Made by a program: the position numbers and the translations under genes
Shown here: positions 17,553 to 27,033 of the stretch, one piece after another
Numbering within the stretch: position 1 is the first letter of the stretch
Layout of the letters: each line of letters starts with the position of its first letter
Assembly (NCBI GenBank): GCA_946999045.1
Contig: CAMQBR010000003.1
Span: 18,438 to 82,437 of the forward strand
Length of the DNA: 64,000 bases
Source of the DNA: an uncultured Prevotella sp.
Lineage (GTDB): Bacteria > Bacteroidota > Bacteroidia > Bacteroidales > Bacteroidaceae
Direction: 5' to 3'
The notes under the pieces: generated by a model
Told to the model about the DNA's origin: nothing
Database searches by the model: none
What the model saw: the letters and a program-made list of their open reading frames with translations, nothing else

Positions 17553-17993
17553 CTTATAGTAACGAATGTAACTTTTTTGCTGGTTACATATTGTTGATTT
17601 AGTATTTTTATATTTTATGGGACGCACAAACCGTGCGTTCCTACATAACTTTACATTTAATGCTAGTAGTTTTTATCGTTGATAGATAAGCTGTTAAGCT
17701 TGTTGTAAAATAGCAATTAAATGGATATGTAGGTAAACATATTGGCTCTCCATTTTTTTTATTGAAATAAAATAAAAAAAAACTCTTATAATGTGTTTCT
17801 TATTTCGCAGAATTTCATTAACTTTGAGTGCGAATGATACAATTATACGTAATCTGTTGATTTCGTACTGCAATATAAACCATTGATAAAACTATGTAGA
17901 AGGCACATTATAGGCATCTTACTACTTTTTAGTAATAGAAGAAAGTGGTATACACCTCGTACCTATCTGCATATATATTACCTTATAACGCCT
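17553..17993. other. Spacer with a REP-like palindrome and a promoter
   Basis: Non-coding apart from a REP-like palindrome at 17618-17645. A -7 box TAACTTTG lies at 17819-17826 with TTTC 19 bp upstream (17796-17799), a good candidate for the alpha-glucan operon promoter. The frame of the next gene is open from 17883, but that extension looks like leader sequence. Confidence 0.5.
17618..17645. repeat. REP-like palindrome
   Basis: GGGACGCACAAACCGTGCGT followed by TCCTAC forms an imperfect hairpin (GGACGCAC with GTGCGTTCC). A diverged copy lies at 22665-22690. Similar GTAGGGACGCAC palindromes are scattered in many bacterial genomes. Confidence 0.65.
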
Positions 17994-19937
17994 ATGAGTT
18001 ACATAAAATTTGAAAAGCCCTTGATGACAAATTTGGAAGAATCGCTCCAAAGAGAAATTCTCCGAACCAATCGATCTGGAGCCTATTCCTGTTCTACCAT
18101 TGTAGATTGTAATACACGCAAATATCATGGATTGCTCACAGTTCCTGTTCCTGAAATGGATGATGATAATCATGTATTGTTGTCTTCGTTAGATGTTACT
18201 GTCGTGCAACATGGAGCTGAATTTAATTTGGGATTACACAAATATCAGGGAAATCAATTTAGTCCGAAGGGACACAAGTATATTCGTGAGTACGATTGCG
18301 ACAAAGTGCCTACTACTATTTATAGGGTAGGAGGGGTATTGCTAAAAAAAGAGGTGGTATTTCAACATTATGAAGACCGCATTTTGATTAGCTATACCCT
18401 GCTGGATGCCCATTCTGCTACCACATTGCGATTAAAACCTTTTCTTGCTTTTCGCAGTGTAAGACAGTTTACACATGAGAATGCCAATGCAAGTAGAGAC
18501 TATAACGAGGTAGAAAATGGCATAAAAACCTGTATGTATGATGGTTATCCTTATTTGTATATGCAGTTTTCTAAATCTAACAAGTTCGTATTCAATCCCG
18601 ATTGGTATCGTGGTGTAGACTATTCAAAAGAGCGTGAACGGGGTTACGCATCCAATGAAGACTTGTATGTGCCTGGTTTCTTTGAGATGAATATAGAGAA
18701 AGGTGAGCGCATTATTTTTGCTGCTTCCACTTCGCCAAGCAAAACAGCAACATTGCAAAAGCTGTTTGATAAGGAAGTAAACGAGCGTAATCCGCGTGAT
18801 AATTTCTTTCATTGTTTGGTCAATGCAGCGCATCAGTTTCACAATCGTACAACTAAAGACGAACGTTACATCTTAGCTGGCTATCCATGGTTTAAGTGTA
18901 GGGCGAGAGATACGTTTATAGCATTGCCTGGACTAACGCTATCAATAGATGAAACCGATTATTTTGAGTTGGTAATGAAAACCGCTCAACGTGGTCTGAT
19001 AGAATTTATGGAGGGTAAACCTCTTACGGTTAAGATCTACGAGATAGAACAACCCGATGTACCATTGTGGGCTATATGGGCTATACAGCAATATGGAAAA
19101 GTGGTTGGACTAAAAAAGAGTGCGGAAGAATATGGAAAGTTGGTTGAGCAAATAGTAGATTATATAGTATCTGGTTACCATTCTAACCTCAGTCTTCAAC
19201 CTAATGGATTACTGAAAACCAAAGGGAAAGATACCGCTGTAACGTGGATGAACTCAACGGTTAACGGTGTTCCAGTAGTTCCACGTACAGGATATATCGT
19301 AGAATTTAATGCACTATGGTACAATGCACTGAAGTATGTAGCTGCCTTAGAACAAGAGAAAAATATTGATGAAAAGGCGCAATATTATGAAACACTGGCA
19401 GACAAGTGTGCTGGTAGTTTTGTAAAAATGTTTTATAACAAGTATGGTTACTTGTTCGATTTCATAGATGAAGACCAGCCAGACTGGAGCGTTCGACCCA
19501 ATATGGTGTTTGCTGTGGCGTTTGATTATTCGCCTTTATCGCAAGTACAAAAGAAGAGCGTATTGGATGTTTGCACACGTGAGTTACTCACCCCGAAAGG
19601 TTTGCGTTCGTTATCTCCGAAGAGCACAGGATATAATCCTATGTATGTAGGTGCACAGACACAGCGCGACTATGCTTATCATCAAGGAACTGCATGGCCA
19701 TGGTTAGGAGGTTTCTACATGGAAGCATGCTTAAAGTTGTACAAACGCAGTCGACTGAGTTTTATAGAACGACAGATGGTAGGGTATGAAGATGAGATGA
19801 ATCATCATTGCATCGGAACAATACCAGAATTATTTGATGGAAATCCGCCTTTCCGTGGACGTGGTGCCATATCTTATGCCATGAATGTAGCAGAGATATT
19901 GCGTACCCTCGATTTGTTAGAAAAATATAAACATTAA
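17994..19937 (+). CDS. Glycogen debranching enzyme (amylo-alpha-1,6-glucosidase family)
   Basis: A 647-residue protein from the ATG at 17994 (MSYIKFEKP); the frame is open for 37 more codons upstream, but these look non-coding. The N-terminal domain (NRSGAYSCSTIVDCNTRKYH, about residues 24-43) is the bacterial debranching-enzyme N-domain, and the C-terminal (alpha/alpha)6 domain carries RARDTFIALPGLTL and YHQGTAWPWLGG, typical of amylo-1,6-glucosidases. It hydrolyses alpha-1,6 branch stubs of glycogen-like glucans. It is the first gene of a three-gene operon, 19 bp before the glycosyltransferase. Confidence 0.88.
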   Translation: MSYIKFEKPLMTNLEESLQREILRTNRSGAYSCSTIVDCNTRKYHGLLTVPVPEMDDDNHVLLSSLDVTVVQHGAEFNLGLHKYQGNQFSPKGHKYIREYDCDKVPTTIYRVGGVLLKKEVVFQHYEDRILISYTLLDAHSATTLRLKPFLAFRSVRQFTHENANASRDYNEVENGIKTCMYDGYPYLYMQFSKSNKFVFNPDWYRGVDYSKERERGYASNEDLYVPGFFEMNIEKGERIIFAASTSPSKTATLQKLFDKEVNERNPRDNFFHCLVNAAHQFHNRTTKDERYILAGYPWFKCRARDTFIALPGLTLSIDETDYFELVMKTAQRGLIEFMEGKPLTVKIYEIEQPDVPLWAIWAIQQYGKVVGLKKSAEEYGKLVEQIVDYIVSGYHSNLSLQPNGLLKTKGKDTAVTWMNSTVNGVPVVPRTGYIVEFNALWYNALKYVAALEQEKNIDEKAQYYETLADKCAGSFVKMFYNKYGYLFDFIDEDQPDWSVRPNMVFAVAFDYSPLSQVQKKSVLDVCTRELLTPKGLRSLSPKSTGYNPMYVGAQTQRDYAYHQGTAWPWLGGFYMEACLKLYKRSRLSFIERQMVGYEDEMNHHCIGTIPELFDGNPPFRGRGAISYAMNVAEILRTLDLLEKYKH

Positions 19938-19956
19938 AAATAAGGAGTACAAACAC

Positions 19957-21231
19957 ATGAAAGTTTTAATGTTTGGATGGGAATATCCTCCGCATATTTT
20001 GGGTGGATTAGGAACGGCAAGTTATGGCATTACAGAGGGATTAAATGCGCAAGGCAATATGGATATTACTTTTTGTCTGCCTAAACCTTGGGGAGATGAA
20101 GACCAAAGTAATGCGCATATTTTGGCTATGAATCATGTACCTATTGTTTGGCGTGATGTAGATTATAGGTATGTAAAGAACAGAATAGGAAATGTAACAA
20201 GTCCAGAGGAATACTATCGTTTACGTGAGCACATCTATGCCGACTTTAGTTATATGAATGTAAACGACTTAGGGTGTATGGAGTTCTCTGGTCGTTACCC
20301 TGATAATCTGCACGAAGAAATAAATAACTACTCTATTGTAGCTGGAGTTGTGGCTCGATCAATGGACTTTGATATAATTCATGCTCACGATTGGCTTACC
20401 TATCCTGCAGGTATTCATGCTAAACAGATAAGCGGAAAGCCGTTGTGTATACACGTTCATGCAACTGATTTTGACCGAAGCCGAGGTAAAGTAAATCCAA
20501 CTGTTTATAGTATTGAAAAGAATGGTATGGATAATGCCGACTGCATTATGTGTGTAAGTGAACTGACTAGGAAAACGGTTATTAATCATTATCATCAATT
20601 GCCCAGCAAATGTTTTACTGTACACAATGCGGTTTATCCGTTAAAGCCAGAATTAGAAGCTATTCCGCACAGCGACCATAGGGGAAAAGAGAAAATAGTA
20701 ACTTTTTTAGGAAGGTTGACAATGCAAAAAGGTCCTGAGTATTTTGTGGAGGCAGCCACGTTGGTATTGCAGCGAACGCATAACGTTAGGTTCTGTATGG
20801 CAGGTTCTGGAGATATGATGGATCAAATGATTTATCTGGCAGCTCAACGGGGTATTGCCGATAGATTTCACTTCCCTGGGTTTATGCGTGGCAAGCAAGT
20901 CTACGAATGTTTAAAGAATTCAGATGTATATGTAATGCCTTCGGTGAGTGAGCCGTTTGGTATATCGCCCCTAGAGGCAATGCAATGTGGTACGCCTACT
21001 ATTATTTCCAAACAAAGTGGTTGTGCCGAGATACTACATAATTGTATCAAGGTAGATTATTGGGATATATATGCTTTGGCTGATGCTATGTATTCTATCT
21101 GCCACCGCGAGAGTTTGTTTAAGTATCTGCAAGAAGAAGGCAAACGAGAGGTTGATCAAATAACTTGGGAGAAGGTTGGACGGTGGATTAAGGAATTGTA
21201 CCAGCGTACGCTATCGGGCAATGTGAAATAA
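19957..21231 (+). CDS. Glycogen synthase-like glycosyltransferase
   Basis: A 424-residue GT-B glycosyltransferase. The N-terminal WEYPPHILGGLG motif near residue 8 resembles the KxGGL region of glycogen/starch synthases; the C-terminal domain has GRLTMQKGPEYF near 251 and the acidic E-x7-E motif (EPFGISPLEAMQCGTP) near 330. In Bacteroidetes such proteins accompany debranching enzymes and are thought to extend alpha-1,4-glucan, but a GT4-type role in polysaccharide synthesis is also possible. It is the middle gene of the alpha-glucan operon. Confidence 0.82.
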   Translation: MKVLMFGWEYPPHILGGLGTASYGITEGLNAQGNMDITFCLPKPWGDEDQSNAHILAMNHVPIVWRDVDYRYVKNRIGNVTSPEEYYRLREHIYADFSYMNVNDLGCMEFSGRYPDNLHEEINNYSIVAGVVARSMDFDIIHAHDWLTYPAGIHAKQISGKPLCIHVHATDFDRSRGKVNPTVYSIEKNGMDNADCIMCVSELTRKTVINHYHQLPSKCFTVHNAVYPLKPELEAIPHSDHRGKEKIVTFLGRLTMQKGPEYFVEAATLVLQRTHNVRFCMAGSGDMMDQMIYLAAQRGIADRFHFPGFMRGKQVYECLKNSDVYVMPSVSEPFGISPLEAMQCGTPTIISKQSGCAEILHNCIKVDYWDIYALADAMYSICHRESLFKYLQEEGKREVDQITWEKVGRWIKELYQRTLSGNVK

Positions 21232-21266
21232 TAAGGTATTATTAACAATGAATAACCAATAAAATT

Positions 21267-22607
21267 ATGAAATCTATTTGTTTATATTTCGAAATACATC
21301 AAAATATACAGTTACGACGTTATCGCTTCTTCGATATTGGTACAGACCATTATTATTATGACGACTATGAGAACGAACGCATTATGACCGAAATATCGGA
21401 GAAGTCGTATATGCCTACGCTTTGTACTCTGTTAGATATGATTAAGTCAAGTAACCATTACTTCAAGGTAGCATTCTCCGTGTCGGGTGTTGCTATGGAA
21501 CAAATGGAGATACATGCACCGCAAGTGATTGAAAAACTACAAGAGTTGAACGATACGGGGTGTGTAGAGTTCTTGGCAGAACCTTATTCGCACGGCTTGT
21601 CGTCATTAGCTAATGAAGAGTCTTTTGCTGATGAGGTAAAGCGGCAGTGTAAAAAAATGAAAGAATATTTTGGACAAATACCAAAGGTTTTGCGTAACTC
21701 ATCGCTTATTTACAGCGATGACATTGGCTTGCAGGCATCGCAGTTAGGTTTTAAAGGTATGCTAACTGAAGGTGCTAAGCATGTTTTAGGGTGGAAATCG
21801 TCTCATTATTTGTATCATTGTGCATTGGCAGCTAACTTAAAATTATTATTACGAGATGTAGTGATGAGTGATGATATTTCTCTTCGATTTAATAATAAAG
21901 ATTGGGTAGGGTATCCATTGTTTGCTAATTATTATATTGATAGGATATCATCGTTACCAGAAAAAGAGCAGATTATCAATGTTTTTATGAATCTTTCTGC
22001 CATTGGAGTGTCTCAACCTTTGGAGAGTAATATATTGGAGTTTTTGAAAGCATTACCTGTTTATGCAAAAGAAAAGAACATAGGTTTTGCAACTCCTTCT
22101 GAGATTTGTGACGCACATGATACGGTGGATGAATTAGATGTACCTGATACGTTGAGCTGGACTGATGAGGAACGAGATGTAAGTTCGTGGTTGGGTAACC
22201 CCATGCAACGTGAAGCGTTTAACAAGCTGTATAGTGTGGCAGATAGAGTTCGTATTGCCAACGACCCTCGCATCAGTCAGGATTGGGATTATTTGCAGGC
22301 AAGTAACAACTTTAGGTTTATGACGACCAAAAACACAGGGGTAGGTATCAATCGAGGAATCTATTCTAGTGCCTTTGATGCGTTTACCAATTATATGAAT
22401 ATCTTAGGCGATTTTATCAATCGTATCAATGCTCTTTACCCAGAAGATATTGATAATGAGGAGTTAAACTCGTTACTCACTACGATTAGAAATCAAGGAG
22501 AAGAGATAGAAGTAAAGGAAAGAGAGATTATTCGTTTGCAAACTAAAATAGAAAAAATAGAAGCTGAAAGCGATAAGTTAAGAGCTAAATTGAATGTAAA
22601 GAAGTGA
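21267..22607 (+). CDS. GH57-family alpha-amylase-like protein, probably catalytically altered
   Basis: A 446-residue protein that aligns with Bacteroidetes GH57 proteins over its length (YRFFDIGTDHYYYDDY near 19, MLTEGAKHVLGWKS near 170, SWTDEERDVSSWLGNPMQRE near 295). The nucleophile-region motif LTEG is kept. The motif that normally reads DYETFGEHQW and carries the catalytic acid reads NLSAIGVSQP at about residue 249, and the first motif HQP reads HQN. There is no frameshift. The last 60 residues form a coiled coil (QGEEIEVKEREIIRLQTKIE). The missing residues argue for loss or change of activity; binding or scaffolding in the glucan operon is possible. Confidence 0.8.
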   Translation: MKSICLYFEIHQNIQLRRYRFFDIGTDHYYYDDYENERIMTEISEKSYMPTLCTLLDMIKSSNHYFKVAFSVSGVAMEQMEIHAPQVIEKLQELNDTGCVEFLAEPYSHGLSSLANEESFADEVKRQCKKMKEYFGQIPKVLRNSSLIYSDDIGLQASQLGFKGMLTEGAKHVLGWKSSHYLYHCALAANLKLLLRDVVMSDDISLRFNNKDWVGYPLFANYYIDRISSLPEKEQIINVFMNLSAIGVSQPLESNILEFLKALPVYAKEKNIGFATPSEICDAHDTVDELDVPDTLSWTDEERDVSSWLGNPMQREAFNKLYSVADRVRIANDPRISQDWDYLQASNNFRFMTTKNTGVGINRGIYSSAFDAFTNYMNILGDFINRINALYPEDIDNEELNSLLTTIRNQGEEIEVKEREIIRLQTKIEKIEAESDKLRAKLNVKK

Positions 22608-22664
22608 TGTGGTAAAGTGGTTAAAGATGTTTAAGTTAAGGCCATTAGACTTTTTGTAGTGGTT

Positions 22665-22690
22665 TGTAGGGACACAAGGTTCGTACGTCC
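22665..22690. repeat. REP-like palindrome, diverged
   Basis: GTAGGGACACAAGGTTCGTA followed by CGTCC is a diverged copy of the palindrome at 17618-17645. It follows the alpha-glucan operon, so the two copies bracket it. Confidence 0.5.
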
Positions 22691-22760
22691 GCTCAAATTT
22701 ATAAACATATCATCAAATAATCAATCTACTCCCTTTCGCTTGGAGAGGAGAGTGGAAAAA

Positions 22761-22875
22761 ATAAGCATCCTATATATTAGCCGTTTTTCACAAAAAAAAC
22801 AAATAAACCTTATATGCTGCCAAACATATACGGGTTATTTGTTAGTGTGAAAGGTGGCTAATATTGGATGCTTAC
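22761..22875. mobile_element. IS66-derived MITE (115 bp)
   Basis: Ends ATAAGCATCCTATATATTAG and GGCTAATATTGGATGCTTAC are inverted repeats of the IS66 type. Subterminal sequences also pair (CGTTTTTCAC with GTGAAAGGTG), so the single strand can form a long hairpin. No coding frame. Confidence 0.75.
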
Positions 22876-22884
22876 CTTAAACTA

Positions 22885-22912
22885 GATTACCCACACGGAT
22901 TCGTTATAGAAC
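22885..22912. repeat. Solitary ISL3-type terminal repeat
   Basis: GATTACCCACACGGATTCGT followed by TATAGAAC is the same as the right end of the ISL3 relic at 31487-31514. It lies 9 bp after the IS66-derived MITE and just beyond the 3' end of the asparaginase gene. Confidence 0.65.
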
Positions 22913-22921
22913 TATATTTTT

Positions 22922-23956
22922 TTACGGTCTTGTTATTTCTCCAGCTATTGATTCATTCATTTTTTTGCAAATTATGTCATGGTCATGGTAATGAGCTTGT
23001 AGAAACATGAGCTTTGTGAGGGCTGCTTCTACCGTACTATCATAGCCACTAATAACACCTGCATTCTTTAATTGATAACCCGTGTCATAGCGCGTCATCT
23101 CTACATTGCCCGAAATACATTGACTAATGTTTACAATGATAATACCTCGTTCTGTAGCTTCGTGCAATGCTCTTGTCATCCATTTTTGTTGAGGAGCATT
23201 GCCACTGCCAAAACTACGCATCACCACACTTTTAAGTGAAGGTACATCCAAGACATGCCTTACAAACTCTTCTTGCAAACCAGGAAACAAGGATAGCACC
23301 ATTACATCGGTATTCATTTGTATATGTGGAACCATGGGCTTGCTGTAATCAGGACATAAAATGTGATGTCGTTGAAAATGAAAATTGATGCCAGCATCGC
23401 AAAGATGGGGATAGTTAAAAGTGTCAAAAGCATTAAAGCCGTCAGCATTTTGCTTGGTACTACGGTTGCCACGCAAAAGCCGTCCGTTAAAATAAATACA
23501 AACCTCTGGCACTATGGGTGTATCGTCTTGGTAATAGGAAGCTGCCAGTTCTATACTTGACAAAAGATTTTCTTTTCCATCAGTTCTGAGAACTCCAATA
23601 GGTAACTGACTTCCTGTAAGAATGATGGGTTTGGTAAGATTTTCTAGCATGAACGAAAGAGCAGAGGCTGTGTACGACATGGTATCGGTTCCATGTAATA
23701 TCACAAAACCATCATAAGCATTATATTGCGTGCTGATGATACTTACTAATTTCCTCCACATATCAGGACTCATGTCGCTTGAGTCTATAGGAGGATCAAA
23801 CTGATAAATATCAACACTTGTTTGTATCAGCTTAAATTCTGGTACATTCTTAACTAAGTGGTGGAAGTCTAATGGCTCTAAAGCATCTGTCTTAGCATTC
23901 TTTCCCATGCCAATAGTTCCACCCGTATAAATAAGTAAAACCTTGTTAGTTCTCAT
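22922..23956 (-). CDS. ansA: Type I L-asparaginase
   Basis: A 344-residue cytoplasmic asparaginase that hydrolyses L-asparagine to aspartate and ammonia. The first active-site motif is IYTGGTIGM near residue 9 (catalytic Thr in TGGTIG) and the second is LHGTDTMSYTASAL near 87 (Thr-Asp pair). No signal peptide is present, which fits the cytoplasmic type I enzyme. It lies 24 bp downstream of rlmD on the same strand, so the two are probably cotranscribed. Aspartate can feed fumarate respiration. Confidence 0.93.
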   Translation of the reverse strand: MRTNKVLLIYTGGTIGMGKNAKTDALEPLDFHHLVKNVPEFKLIQTSVDIYQFDPPIDSSDMSPDMWRKLVSIISTQYNAYDGFVILHGTDTMSYTASALSFMLENLTKPIILTGSQLPIGVLRTDGKENLLSSIELAASYYQDDTPIVPEVCIYFNGRLLRGNRSTKQNADGFNAFDTFNYPHLCDAGINFHFQRHHILCPDYSKPMVPHIQMNTDVMVLSLFPGLQEEFVRHVLDVPSLKSVVMRSFGSGNAPQQKWMTRALHEATERGIIIVNISQCISGNVEMTRYDTGYQLKNAGVISGYDSTVEAALTKLMFLQAHYHDHDIICKKMNESIAGEITRP

Positions 23957-23980
23957 ATTATAGATTTGTTTTAGGCTAGA

Positions 23981-25402
23981 TTAGCTTCTTTGTTCTAATA
24001 GTACAACGTTTTCCACATGTGGGGTATGCGGAAACATATCTACTGGTTGTACAGCTTTTATACTGTATTGAACATCGAGCAAAGCCAAATCGCGTGCTTG
24101 TGTTGCAGGGTTGCAACTTACATACACTATGCGTTTGGGTGCTGCTTCAAGTATGATTTGCACTACATCGGGGTGCATACCAGCACGTGGAGGGTCTGTA
24201 ATAATAACATCTGGTCTGCCGTGCTGCGCTATAAACTCTTGTGTAAGAATATCCTTCATGTCGCCCGCATAGAACAAGGTGTTGTTAATGTGGTTGATTT
24301 CCGAATTTACTTTTGCATCCTTTATAGCATCTTCTACATATTCAATACCAATAACCTGTTTAGCTTGTTGGGCAACAAAGTTGGCAATGGTGCCTGTACC
24401 TGTGTATAAATCGTATACTAGTTCGTTGCCCGATAGTTGTGCAAACTGTCGTGCCACGCTGTATAGGTGATAAGCCTGATCGGTATTGGTTTGATAAAAA
24501 CTCTTGGCTGCTACCTTAAAATGAAGGTTGTCCATATTCTCAACAATATGGTCTTTGCCCTTGAATACTTCTACGGTTTGGTCGCCAAATGTGTCGTTGC
24601 ACTTCTGATTGTCAACATAGAGCAGCGAGGTAATTTGTGGAAACTTATCGGCAATGTGCTGCAACAGGTTGTGTGCACGTTGTTCATCGCCTTCGTCTTG
24701 AAACTTAAATTGTACCAAAACCATCCACTCTCTCGTGTTTGAATTGCGAATCATTATATCACGCAATAGTCCAGTTTGCTCACGCAAGTCAAAGAAACTG
24801 ATACCATGAGCCAGTGCATAGTTACGTATCTCGTTTCTTATCTCGTTGCAAAGATTATCCATGAGCCAACATTTCTCTATGGGATATATTTTATCAAATG
24901 CACCTGTAATGTGAAAGCCTATAGCATTCATATTATCGTACGTTATGCCACTTGTAACCTCTTGGTGGGTAAGCCATCGTTTGTTGCTGCAACCAAATTC
25001 TAACTTGTTGCGATATTTATAAATTTTGGTTGAGCCCAATATGGTGTTAAACTCTGGCAGTTCTACCTTTCCTATTCTGGTTAGCTGGTCGTGTATTTGT
25101 TTTTGCTTCGCTTTGAGCTGAACTTCGTAAGGTAGATTTTGCCATTTGCATCCTCCACAAATGCCAAAATGTTGGCATACGGGCTCTTGTCGTATTTCGC
25201 TATATTTTATAAATCTTATAGCTTCTGCTTCACAATAATGATGTTTCTTTTTGCGAACTTGCAAGTCAACCACATCTCCAGGAACAGTAAAGGGTACAAA
25301 TACTACCATGTCATTAATGCGTGCTAACGATTTGCCCTCGGCTGCTACATCGGTTATGGTAATATTCTCGAGTAGAGGTAACGATTTTCTCTTTCTTGAC
25401 AT
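23981..25402 (-). CDS. rlmD: 23S rRNA (uracil-C5)-methyltransferase, RlmD/RumA family
   Basis: A 473-residue SAM-dependent enzyme. An N-terminal TRAM domain (about 5-65) is followed by an iron-sulfur cluster motif (CQHFGICGGCKW near 79) and the methyltransferase domain with DLYTGTGTIANFVAQ near 311, DPPRAGMHPDV near 402 and the nucleophile loop VYVSCNPATQARDL near 425. It forms 5-methyluridine in 23S rRNA; whether U1939 (RlmD) or U747 (RlmC-like) is the target cannot be read from the sequence. Confidence 0.9.
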   Translation of the reverse strand: MSRKRKSLPLLENITITDVAAEGKSLARINDMVVFVPFTVPGDVVDLQVRKKKHHYCEAEAIRFIKYSEIRQEPVCQHFGICGGCKWQNLPYEVQLKAKQKQIHDQLTRIGKVELPEFNTILGSTKIYKYRNKLEFGCSNKRWLTHQEVTSGITYDNMNAIGFHITGAFDKIYPIEKCWLMDNLCNEIRNEIRNYALAHGISFFDLREQTGLLRDIMIRNSNTREWMVLVQFKFQDEGDEQRAHNLLQHIADKFPQITSLLYVDNQKCNDTFGDQTVEVFKGKDHIVENMDNLHFKVAAKSFYQTNTDQAYHLYSVARQFAQLSGNELVYDLYTGTGTIANFVAQQAKQVIGIEYVEDAIKDAKVNSEINHINNTLFYAGDMKDILTQEFIAQHGRPDVIITDPPRAGMHPDVVQIILEAAPKRIVYVSCNPATQARDLALLDVQYSIKAVQPVDMFPHTPHVENVVLLEQRS

Positions 25403-25590
25403 CTTGTTCTTTTTGGAGTGTAAAATTAGTTGAAAATTGATAAAGAACCAAACATATTGATATATTTTTAACGCTCTTTCGTTATTAGACAGATGAGGTT
25501 ATAACTTATTAGATATAAGAAAATGAGGGATACAAGGCATTTACAATGGGGATAGAAGATTCGTTGAAGGGAGAATGTGATATTTCTTAT

Positions 25591-25710
25591 AAGGTTGATA
25601 CTATAAATTAGCTTTGGTAGATTTTGAACTCAAAAATAATTCCAGAATCTACCAAAATGTATTTCATAAAAATTACTTACAATATACGTTGGTAATTTAT
25701 AGAACTAGCC
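25591..25710. mobile_element. MITE of the GGTTCTATAAATTA family
   Basis: Left end AAGGTTGATACTATAAATTA, right end GGTAATTTATAGAACTAGCC, imperfect inverted repeats. The interior has the AGATTTTGAACTCAAAAATA block shared with the copy at 60209. No coding frame. Confidence 0.65.
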
Positions 25711-25740
25711 ATAAGTATTTATTAGGAAATATAAAAGTGT

Positions 25741-25863
25741 AAAAAGGCAATGGTCTTCACAGATAATCGCCTCCAAATCTTCAATGGGTATTAATCCTTA
25801 AGGTAAAAAGATTGTTTTCAGGATAACGATTACAAAGATAGTGTTTTTTGTTGTTCTAACAAA
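25741..25863 (-). ncRNA. Candidate small RNA, copy A (with promoter)
   Basis: Leftward unit: TTTG (25863-25860), a 19-bp spacer, TATCTTTG (25840-25833), then about 85 nt ending at a terminator at 25741. The RNA is about 95% identical to copy B at 28552-28655; I count four differences. AATCTT and AAGATT can pair in the middle, and GGCGATTATCT/AGACCATTGCC with a GTGA loop forms the terminator stem, followed by five T. There is no protein frame of useful length. It points away from sucD toward rlmD. The arrangement matches what is known of the Bacteroidales-1 RNA class (Bacteroidetes promoter plus terminator), but I cannot confirm membership. Confidence 0.65.
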
Positions 25864-26000
25864 CGTTTTGGGGGAGTTCTTTTTAGATATTTTTCTGTGT
25901 ACCTACACAATTAAAATATCTTTTATTTTACATCTTGTTGTTTTTAGTAGTGCTTTCGTGAAACATGCTTGTTTGATAAGATTTTATAATCTTTACTTAA

Positions 26001-26090
26001 GGAAGGTTCTATAAATTACCACCGTATATTGTGAGTATTTCATAAATTTTACTTGCAAAATATATGGTGGTAATTTATAGAACCTGTCTT
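26001..26090. mobile_element. MITE of the GGTTCTATAAATTA family, 90 bp
   Basis: AAGGTTCTATAAATTACCACC at the left is mirrored by GGTGGTAATTTATAGAACCT at the right, so the ends are nearly perfect inverted repeats and most of the element can fold on itself. It lies 20 bp past the sucD stop codon, between that gene and small RNA copy A, and may act as its transcription end. Confidence 0.75.
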
Positions 26091-26109
26091 AAATGAGTTT
26101 ATATAACTT

Positions 26110-26988
26110 TTATCTCTTCTCGTCCATTAATTTTTTAAGTAAGTTAGGAATTTCGCAAGTTTCTAAAGCTACTGGAACACTTGCGGCTGCAAATGCTTTC
26201 ATTTTTTCTGCTGCGGTACCAGAACCGCTGGAAATGATAGCACCTGCATGCCCCATTTGCTTTCCTTTAGGAGCTTCACGCCCAGAGATAAATGCTACAA
26301 CAGGTTTGGTAACGTGTTCGGTAATATATTGTGCTGCACGCTCTTCTGCATCACCACCAATTTCACCTATCATAATAATGCTGTCGGTATCGTCATCGTT
26401 TTGGAACATTTCAAGTAAATCTTGGAAGTATAGTCCTACAATAGGGTCTCCACCTACTCCAATAGCGGTAGACTGTCCGAAGCCAGCTGCGGTAAGGTCG
26501 GCTACTACCTGATAGGTTAATGTACCACTTCTACTGATAACACCTGTATGTCCTTTCTTAAAGATATTGGTTGGCATAATGCCTACCATGCTCAAGGTAG
26601 GTGAAATAAGTCCAGGGCAATTAGGACCAATGAGTTGTGCTTCCTTGTTCGAAATGTATTTGTAAGCCTCTACTACATCTAATGTAGGTATCCCCTCTGT
26701 AATACAGATAATAAGTTTGATGCCTGCATCGGCTGCTTCTAGCATAGCGTCTTTAGCAAAAGCGGCAGGAACAAAGATAACAGAAGTGTTGGCATTTGTG
26801 GCTTTTACTGCATCTCTTACCGTGTTGAATACAGGAATGCCATTCACCTCTTGTCCTGCTTTGCCAGGAGACGTTCCGCCAACAACATTTGTTCCATACT
26901 CTTTCATTTTGGTAGCGTGGAAACTACCATCTCTTCCTGTTATTCCTTGTACGATTAACTTTGTATCTTGATTGATTAATATGCTCAT
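26110..26988 (-). CDS. sucD: Succinyl-CoA synthetase alpha subunit
   Basis: A 292-residue subunit with an N-terminal CoA-binding Rossmann domain (VQGITGRDGSFH near 13) and the phosphohistidine motif GHAGAIIS near 245, where the active-site histidine is phosphorylated. With SucC it interconverts succinyl-CoA and succinate with formation of a nucleoside triphosphate. It is transcribed leftward, 45 bp after sucC, and is followed by a miniature element. Confidence 0.96.
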   Translation of the reverse strand: MSILINQDTKLIVQGITGRDGSFHATKMKEYGTNVVGGTSPGKAGQEVNGIPVFNTVRDAVKATNANTSVIFVPAAFAKDAMLEAADAGIKLIICITEGIPTLDVVEAYKYISNKEAQLIGPNCPGLISPTLSMVGIMPTNIFKKGHTGVISRSGTLTYQVVADLTAAGFGQSTAIGVGGDPIVGLYFQDLLEMFQNDDDTDSIIMIGEIGGDAEERAAQYITEHVTKPVVAFISGREAPKGKQMGHAGAIISSGSGTAAEKMKAFAAASVPVALETCEIPNLLKKLMDEKR

Positions 26989-27033
26989 TTTGTCTTGATT
27001 TAAAGGATATTAGATATGTTATTTGTACTTGCA

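Noticed and set aside
17883..17993. Longer N-terminus of the debranching enzyme
   Set aside because: The 37 extra codons (IKLCRRHIIGIL...) do not resemble the family, and the ATG at 17994 gives the expected MSYIKFEKP start.
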